This document shows positions 58,584-64,000 of a stretch of 64,000 bases of DNA, in pieces (position 1 is the first letter of the stretch; each line of letters starts with the position of its first letter). Under the pieces are notes generated by a model. It did not search any database. It had not been told where the DNA came from and saw nothing but the letters and a program-made list of their open reading frames with translations. The DNA comes from Kwoniella bestiolae CBS 10118 (taxonomy: Eukaryota; Basidiomycota; Tremellomycetes; Tremellales; Cryptococcaceae), in assembly GCF_000512585.2 (NCBI RefSeq), contig NC_089243.1:1798001-1862000 (forward strand), given 5' to 3'. Position numbers and translations under genes: made by a program.

Positions 58584-61500
58584 ATGGCAGATAACCCTGG
58601 AAATGCTTCCGAAGAGGATCATGTCAATGGAGATGGAGGTGACCATCATAATAAGCCATTGGACACACAGGAGAGATGGGAACCTTATGATACCGTGAGT
58701 CAAAGAGCAGAAGCTCAAAGCAAACATAGACAGCTAATTCTCATGTGTTGATAGCCAAGAATAAGACATATAACAGGGCAAGTCATCTCTGCTTTGATTC
58801 ACTTGTACTCTCAAGCTGATATCCCTTCTTAATCGCAGTATTCGGATCCACCAACTAACGCTCCCCGAGTCCCTATTCTACGCATCCAAGCTCATCCCTA
58901 CCTCTCAAGACCAAAATGAAAGAGACGACGAAGGATACCCACTCTCACCATTGGGAGTAGGAGAACCCTCTCGACGTCGTCAAAGCTCTTCCTCAACTAC
59001 CAACTCATACCCCTTCCCTCGTAAATCACTAGATCTAGAAAAGAGAGAACGTTCATCATCCACCTCGACTGCTCGACCTCTCGATCCACCTTCTCCGACA
59101 GTATCGCTACATCATACCCTCCCGCGAACGAGAGTCACAAGGCCCAGAGCGCCCACACTGGCTGGAGAGGCTATCGAGCATTCTCATCATCCTCACCCGG
59201 TCGAGAGTCCTTCATTGGACAGAATAGAAAGTAGGAGTGAAAGTCAGGTACCAACCCAGAGAGAACCTCTACGATGCTTTGTAGCGCTCAAGCTGCCCCC
59301 GACGAACAAGAAGGCAGATGGAAAAGCGGTAGTAGAAGAGGACGTGCGAAGACGGACGAAGAGCGATGAGCGAGATTTGAGATCACCCAACGGTATAGGA
59401 ATAAGGAAGGTATCAAGAACAAACTCATCAACCTCTGTACCTACTACACCGACCAAACCGACCTTACGACATCACATATCCAGCTCCTCTACATCTTCTT
59501 CTTCGACTGAACTCCCACGACAGAGGACTGTCTCCCTCACTTCACCCTCCAGAGCTATATCAAACGGATTGGTAGACAATGGTGATGGTCGACCTACTTC
59601 CTCTCTTGGTCATTCACTTGGACGAACTTCCTCGAGACTGAGCGACACCAGCTCTATACATTCTATCTTGCGCTCGCCGCCTGGTATTTTACGAGGAAGC
59701 AAATCGAAAGCGAGCTTGGGGATAAGTCACCAGTTTGCTCATTCGCAGAATCAATTGGATTACTCACCTACGAAAACCGATTTCGAGAAGAGCGAGATGG
59801 ATAATAATGGTTTGTCGCCAGTGAAACTAAAGAACATAGATGGGAAAGAAAAGCTGGCAAAGAAGAAGAAAGAGCAAAAAGTGGAAGTGGAAGTACCATT
59901 CTATATCTCACCTATCCATCCTCCCTCTACCAATCCTAGATTCTTGGGATTGGATTATCAGAACGATTTTGGAGGTTGGATGACACCATTGGAATGTTCT
60001 GGCGAGAGGATCGTGCTGGAACTATGGGTTGAAATACCTGAAGAAAAAAAATGGAAGAGGTTGGATCTGGGCGTGGTCGATTTGAGGAAGTTGAGAAAAG
60101 GAAGAACGAAACAGGGAATCAATGGGATTGAAATCACCTTGTCCACCGATCCGAAAGAGGTGTATCATTTACCTACGCCTGATGAGCTGGAAGAAGAGGG
60201 GAGTGGTGTTCGGAGGAAAGGGATGGGGGTCATTGAGAGGAGTTTGAGAGAGACGAGGATGAAGAAAGGTATAGGGGTTGGCGGGCTGCACCAGTGAGTT
60301 GTGTCAGCCGAACGCTGAGTCTCTTAGAATGATTGACTGAATATGGGGATCATATCATTCAGGTTGGTCAATCTTCAAGCTGTTATTGCTGATACCGAAC
60401 GGAGTATTGAGGAAGTAAGACGGAAAGTTGATAGGTTGTTATTGAAAGACACTGACGGGAGGTGTCTCGTAAGTCCAGCTCAGCAATCATCTTTCAATAA
60501 ATTGGAAGCTCAGGCTGATGTTGCTTGTCTCTTGGGTCGTAGCGCCGGGAGATATCAGAAAGGCAATCGAGAATAGAATGGTTCGAGTCAAAAATCGCTG
60601 AAGTGGAGAAGCTCAAGAGGGAGAGTGAGTATACTATTCTCCGCAACGATGTATGACAGGTTGTTGACATGCATGGCCCAATCTTCTCAGCTCAAGCTAG
60701 AACCACCCTCAAGCAGCAGGATATCGATGTACGGCGGGATAATTTGGAAGGAGCAGGGGAAGCTGACGAGCTGCTGAGAGGTAGAGGTAGAGATTTGGAA
60801 GATGACATTGGCAAGATCGAGTGGGTAGTCTCTGGATATCCTGCACCTAAAAATCATAGTACATTTGTCTGACAGACATGCGCAGTTCCGAGCGACTCTC
60901 CCTCTTGCCCCAGATCCACTCTCTCCGAGCACACCATATCCAAACCCTCGACCTACTCTTCCCGATCCAACCTCTCGATCCCTCCCAATTACTCTATACA
61001 ATCCTCAACGTCCCTCTCCCCATTCCCATTGGACCTAAAGATCCTGCTCCGCCTCTGACGATGACCCAACATAAGGTCGATGAGAAGACTACAGCCGCTG
61101 CGTTGGGGTATGTCGCTTTGATAGTTCAAATACTGGGTAATCTTGGGGGTGCGACGGGCGGATTGCCTTATGCTGTTACTTGTGCTGGTTCTAGGAGTAG
61201 TGTGAGGGATGGGACGGGGGTCATGCAGGGGCCTAGATCGTGAGTTGGGTTTTGATCTTGATATTATCCTCTTAAATTGTCCTTTGACGCTTTTAAATTT
61301 GATCGTGTCATATGGGCAGAGAGGGGATCACTAATCCATTTGAATTTTGCTAGTTTCCCGCTTTATGCGAAAGGTGTAGAGAGGTTTAGATTTGAATATG
61401 CCGTCTTCTTGCTCAACATGAACATACAAATGGTACGTATCTCAACCATATCACTATATAGTAAAAGCACTTCCTTCATTTCCACAAATCGGATGCCTCT

Positions 61501-61942
61501 TTCTTCTGTCTCCCCGAATTATACATCATGCTAAGTTGACAATATTTTCCAGCTAATGCAAGAATCCTCCATCCGCTCACTCGACCTTCGCCACACCTTA
61601 CCCAACCTGAAAAACCTCTTGTTGACCCTCTCATCGCCGAACCTCCCTCAACAGAACTCAATGAGTCGAGCAGTCTCGTACCGATCCACCACACCAACCA
61701 TGTGGAGTCGAACCTCCTCTGCCGCCTGGGGCAAACAATCGTCCCTGTCTCCTGGTAGCGTACATTCAAACTCTAATTCGAGTCCTTTTAAGAAGGATCT
61801 ACTTAGTCCTAGTCCGCTTAGGACGATACGTAAGGGGAAGTATGGAGATATAGGGAGGGGTATCGATTTGGAAGGTGAGGATGGGAGTGGGGATGAGGGG
61901 ATGGACGGTGAAAGTTTGACTACGGATAGTCTTGCTGCTTAG
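58584..61942 (+). CDS. UVRAG/Vps38/Atg14-family protein
   Basis: Multiple exons, from MADNPGNASEED at 58584 to a TAG at 61942. The second intron starts with GCAAGT, a GC-AG intron, after ITG, and rejoins as IRIHQLTLPESLFYASKLIP. A long Ser-rich disordered part follows, then a folded C2-like segment (FLGLDYQNDFGGWMTPLECS, GERIVLELWVEIPEEKKWKR), then a coiled coil (RESRMEWFESKIAEVEKLKR; RRDNLEGAGEADELL), and a C-terminal UVRAG/Atg14-type domain (LRAHHIQTLDLLFPIQPLDP, KVDEKTTAAALGYVALIVQI, FRFEYAVFLLNMNIQMLMQE, SLDLRHTLPNLKNLLLTLSS). Such subunits join Vps34-Atg6 PI3-kinase complexes and steer them to autophagy or endosomes. Vps38 or Atg14 cannot be separated by sight, though the C2-like part favours UVRAG/Vps38. 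Confidence 0.78.
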
Positions 61943-62148
61943 GAGTATCATTTATGACAGTCGATGATACATAATGCATTACTTCTTCTTACGACTGCTA
62001 CATGAAATCCAACGAGTCTCCATTCAAATATATTTCCTTACAATGTTCCTACCAAGATCAATCATGGTGATGAACCGTATTCCGATCAAACATCTCTGAT
62101 TACTTACTGGGCAGATCGATGGAGATTGGAAACGACTCTCATGTCCTT

Positions 62149-63206
62149 CTATCCCAGCCTTGGCTGCCCAGGCGTAGCATACGGATCCCTCATCTCATTC
62201 TCCTCTTCCACCTCACCTTCCAACCCCCTTCCCTTGGGATACCTCGTTCGCTGCTGCGGCACTTTACCACCCAACTTGGCCAATTCATCTCGTACATTCC
62301 CTCGCATACCTCCCTCTTGATTCGTATTATACCCAGGAGGGACATATCGACCACTGGACTCGTTCCGAGCTTCTCCCTCTGGTGATCTGAGATCTCTCGG
62401 TGAGATACCATTACCGCCAAAAGCGTCTGATCCTGAGCCTGAGAACATGGGGTCTGAGGGAGGGGCATTATCTGGGATTTCACCGTTGGCTAGTGCGTTG
62501 GACCGTGCTTGAGCTCGTACACGGAGGATCTCGGAGATGAGCAGGGCACGGGAGGTGGAGTAAGATATAAAGGCTGATGAGACTGTTGATCATGGGTGGG
62601 GTGGTCAGCTTGGTTAATGCTAGGGTTAATTCATGCATGCTATAGAAGATAAGAGATATAGCGGACATGACCTTGGTAGACTGAGATGAGAGAGGGGGAG
62701 AGGAAACCTACATAGGAAAGTGAGAGATAATGCATTCCTAGATGGCGTCCTGGGCATAAACCTCTTAACCAGATATGCTATCAACCAGTAAATCCATCAG
62801 CTACGTTTTTCCAAGGGGCGAAATTGGAAGAGATAGCTTACTAAGTACACCACCACCCACTAGACCAGTGATCATACCCCTCTCTGTCGTCCTACGATTT
62901 AACCGCTTGTAATCCTCCAGAGTCAATATACTACTTGCTGAGCCTAGCTCTATCGTCTCCTGCTGGCCTGATCGGGGATCGAACAAGACTAATTTGGGCT
63001 GGGGTGAACGGGGTTGGTTGGATCGATCCTTGGGCGTGGGGGATCGGGATGAACCCTCGAGGGGGGTGAGGGAGCCTATCGGTCAGATGGTTAGTATAAT
63101 GCTTTGATGTATGGTCTGAACCAGAGATGAGAAGGAGGGTGGGCAGAACGCAGAACGTACCATCGTCGATGGGTGTTGCGGATATGTCGGCTTCTCTGAG
63201 GGGCAT
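62149..63206 (-). CDS. small two-helix membrane protein, unknown
   Basis: At least four exons from MPLREADISATPIDDG at 63206 to a TAG at 62149-62151. I do not recognise it. The N-terminal part is Pro/Ser-rich, followed by EDYKRLNRRTTERGMITGLV, which opens a first hydrophobic helix (GLVGGGVLTYLVKRF). The next exon pair builds a second one (RNALSLTFLFSSAFISYSTS). The C-terminal third is a soluble tail rich in Gly, Glu and Arg (MRDPYATPGQPRLG at the end). Two helices joined by a short basic loop (VKRFMPRTPSR) suggest a small membrane protein, possibly mitochondrial, but no family motif supports that. Confidence 0.6.
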
Positions 63207-63720
63207 TGTCGATTGTAAGTCTGATACCAAGTTGTGTCTGCGTGGATGTTGTAGTAGGATGATAATTCGTATGAAGTGAGTATAAGTACAATGCGAGAAT
63301 GAGAATACATAGGTCTACACCATTTGTGGACCGCTCTACGTCACCACATCTGCTGTTCTCATCATCGGATCCGATTCAGATATCAACCTCCACTTCCTTC
63401 CGACGGAATGCCAGTCACATTGTTATAACGGAATCAAATTGGGAAAGTTGAGTTTGAACTGTGGTTGCCATTTCCAAGATGAACGTGAATATAAATATGT
63501 GAATGAATAGAGTTACTAGTGCTATCCTACATGAATGCTTGGTCCCTCCCTTCAACTTATAGTCATCTCGCTACAACATAAGGATCACACGCAGCACGGA
63601 GACAAGCAGGGAGAGAAGCACACGACAGAAGTAACTGCAGTATATACCTCGAACAGTGAAGAGTAACACATCCAACACCAGCACCTCCTTCTCACTCTCT
63701 ACCCCCGGCCCCAAACCAAA
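63207..63720. promoter_or_regulatory. divergent promoter, membrane protein / CEG1
   Basis: A 514-nt gap between divergent genes. A TATATA element lies near 63640, about 80 nt before the CEG1 start codon. Confidence 0.4.
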
Positions 63721-64000
63721 ATGCCATCCCACACTCCCATCCCCTCCATCCCAGGAATAGAACTCACCGACCCTCAAATCAAAGCCTTCCTAACCCAACG
63801 AGTATCTGACCTGTGCGGACTGAACCAACCCAAGTTCCCAGGTTCTCAGCCCGTCTCATTCCAGACTTCCTCTCTGGAGTTGTTGGAGAATAAGAATTTC
63901 TGGGTGTGTGAGAAGTCTGATGGGGTCAGGATATTGGTTTTTATTGTGATGAACGGGATGACGGGGAATCAGGAGGTGTGGTTGGTGAGTACAATACAAT
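63721..64000 (+). CDS. CEG1: mRNA capping enzyme guanylyltransferase (5' part)
   Basis: Only the first exon (63721-63984, 88 codons) lies inside the window; it ends at a GTGAGT donor and the gene continues past the right edge. The sequence MPSHTPIPSIPGIELTDPQI is followed by AFLTQRVSDLCGL and then the nucleotidyl-transfer motif FWVCEKSDGVRILVFIV, where the Lys of KSDG accepts GMP. The early position of the motif (about residue 70) fits the monofunctional fungal enzyme, which has no attached triphosphatase. It forms the m7G cap precursor on nascent Pol II RNA. Confidence 0.9.
   Translation, partial: MPSHTPIPSIPGIELTDPQIKAFLTQRVSDLCGLNQPKFPGSQPVSFQTSSLELLENKNFWVCEKSDGVRILVFIVMNGMTGNQEVWLVSTIQ

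Overview
The window is nuclear DNA of a basidiomycete yeast, most likely Tremellales (Cryptococcus/Kwoniella type). Genes are densely packed on both strands and cut by many short introns (about 50-100 nt) with GTGAGT/GTAAGT donors, CTGAC or CTAAC branch points and TAG/CAG acceptors. One gene carries the Cpl1-like C-terminal cysteine domain known mainly from Tremellales. I see no transposon, CRISPR array, rRNA or tRNA gene.

Layout, left to right: a possible small minus-strand gene (381-662); an arrestin-like protein (+, 861-2462); dCMP deaminase (+); TTI1 (-); a Cpl1-like cysteine-rich gene without a visible start (+); two tandem F-box/Cys-cluster paralogues (-), the first with an in-frame stop; ubiquilin DSK2 (+); L-fuconate dehydratase (-); STE6-type pheromone ABC exporter (+); a SNF2/RING translocase (-, to 31407); UTP5 (-); HAS1 (+); CPSF30/YTH1 (-); a Ser-rich unknown (-); an MFS transporter (+); a coiled-coil unknown (-); two small related unknowns (+); a voltage-gated K+ channel (-); eIF5B (+); a FYVE-SAP-RING protein (-); a UVRAG/Vps38/Atg14-family protein (+); a two-helix membrane protein (-); and the 5' end of the mRNA capping guanylyltransferase (+), cut by the window edge.

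Most genes are housekeeping: ribosome assembly (UTP5, HAS1), mRNA processing (YTH1, CEG1), translation (eIF5B), PIKK assembly (TTI1), protein quality control (DSK2) and vesicle/autophagy control (UVRAG-like). UTP5 and HAS1 are divergent, and about 1.25 kb separates their start codons.

The most unusual structure is in that gap. The minus strand there holds a chain of consistent splice sites leading into the UTP5 start codon, so UTP5 seems to have a long non-coding leader with at least three introns. Two of these introns hold C/D-box snoRNA-like sequences. One has 11 nt antisense to the universally conserved 530 loop of 18S rRNA, placed directly 5' of a CTGA box. The other has 13 nt antisense to 25S rRNA domain V. 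The first fits yeast snR77; the second covers the snR78 target segment. The two occur in the same order as in the yeast snR78-snR72 polycistron. I read this as a conserved snoRNA cluster moved into the introns of a ribosome-biogenesis gene. The rRNA matches rest on sequences recalled from memory, not on a search.
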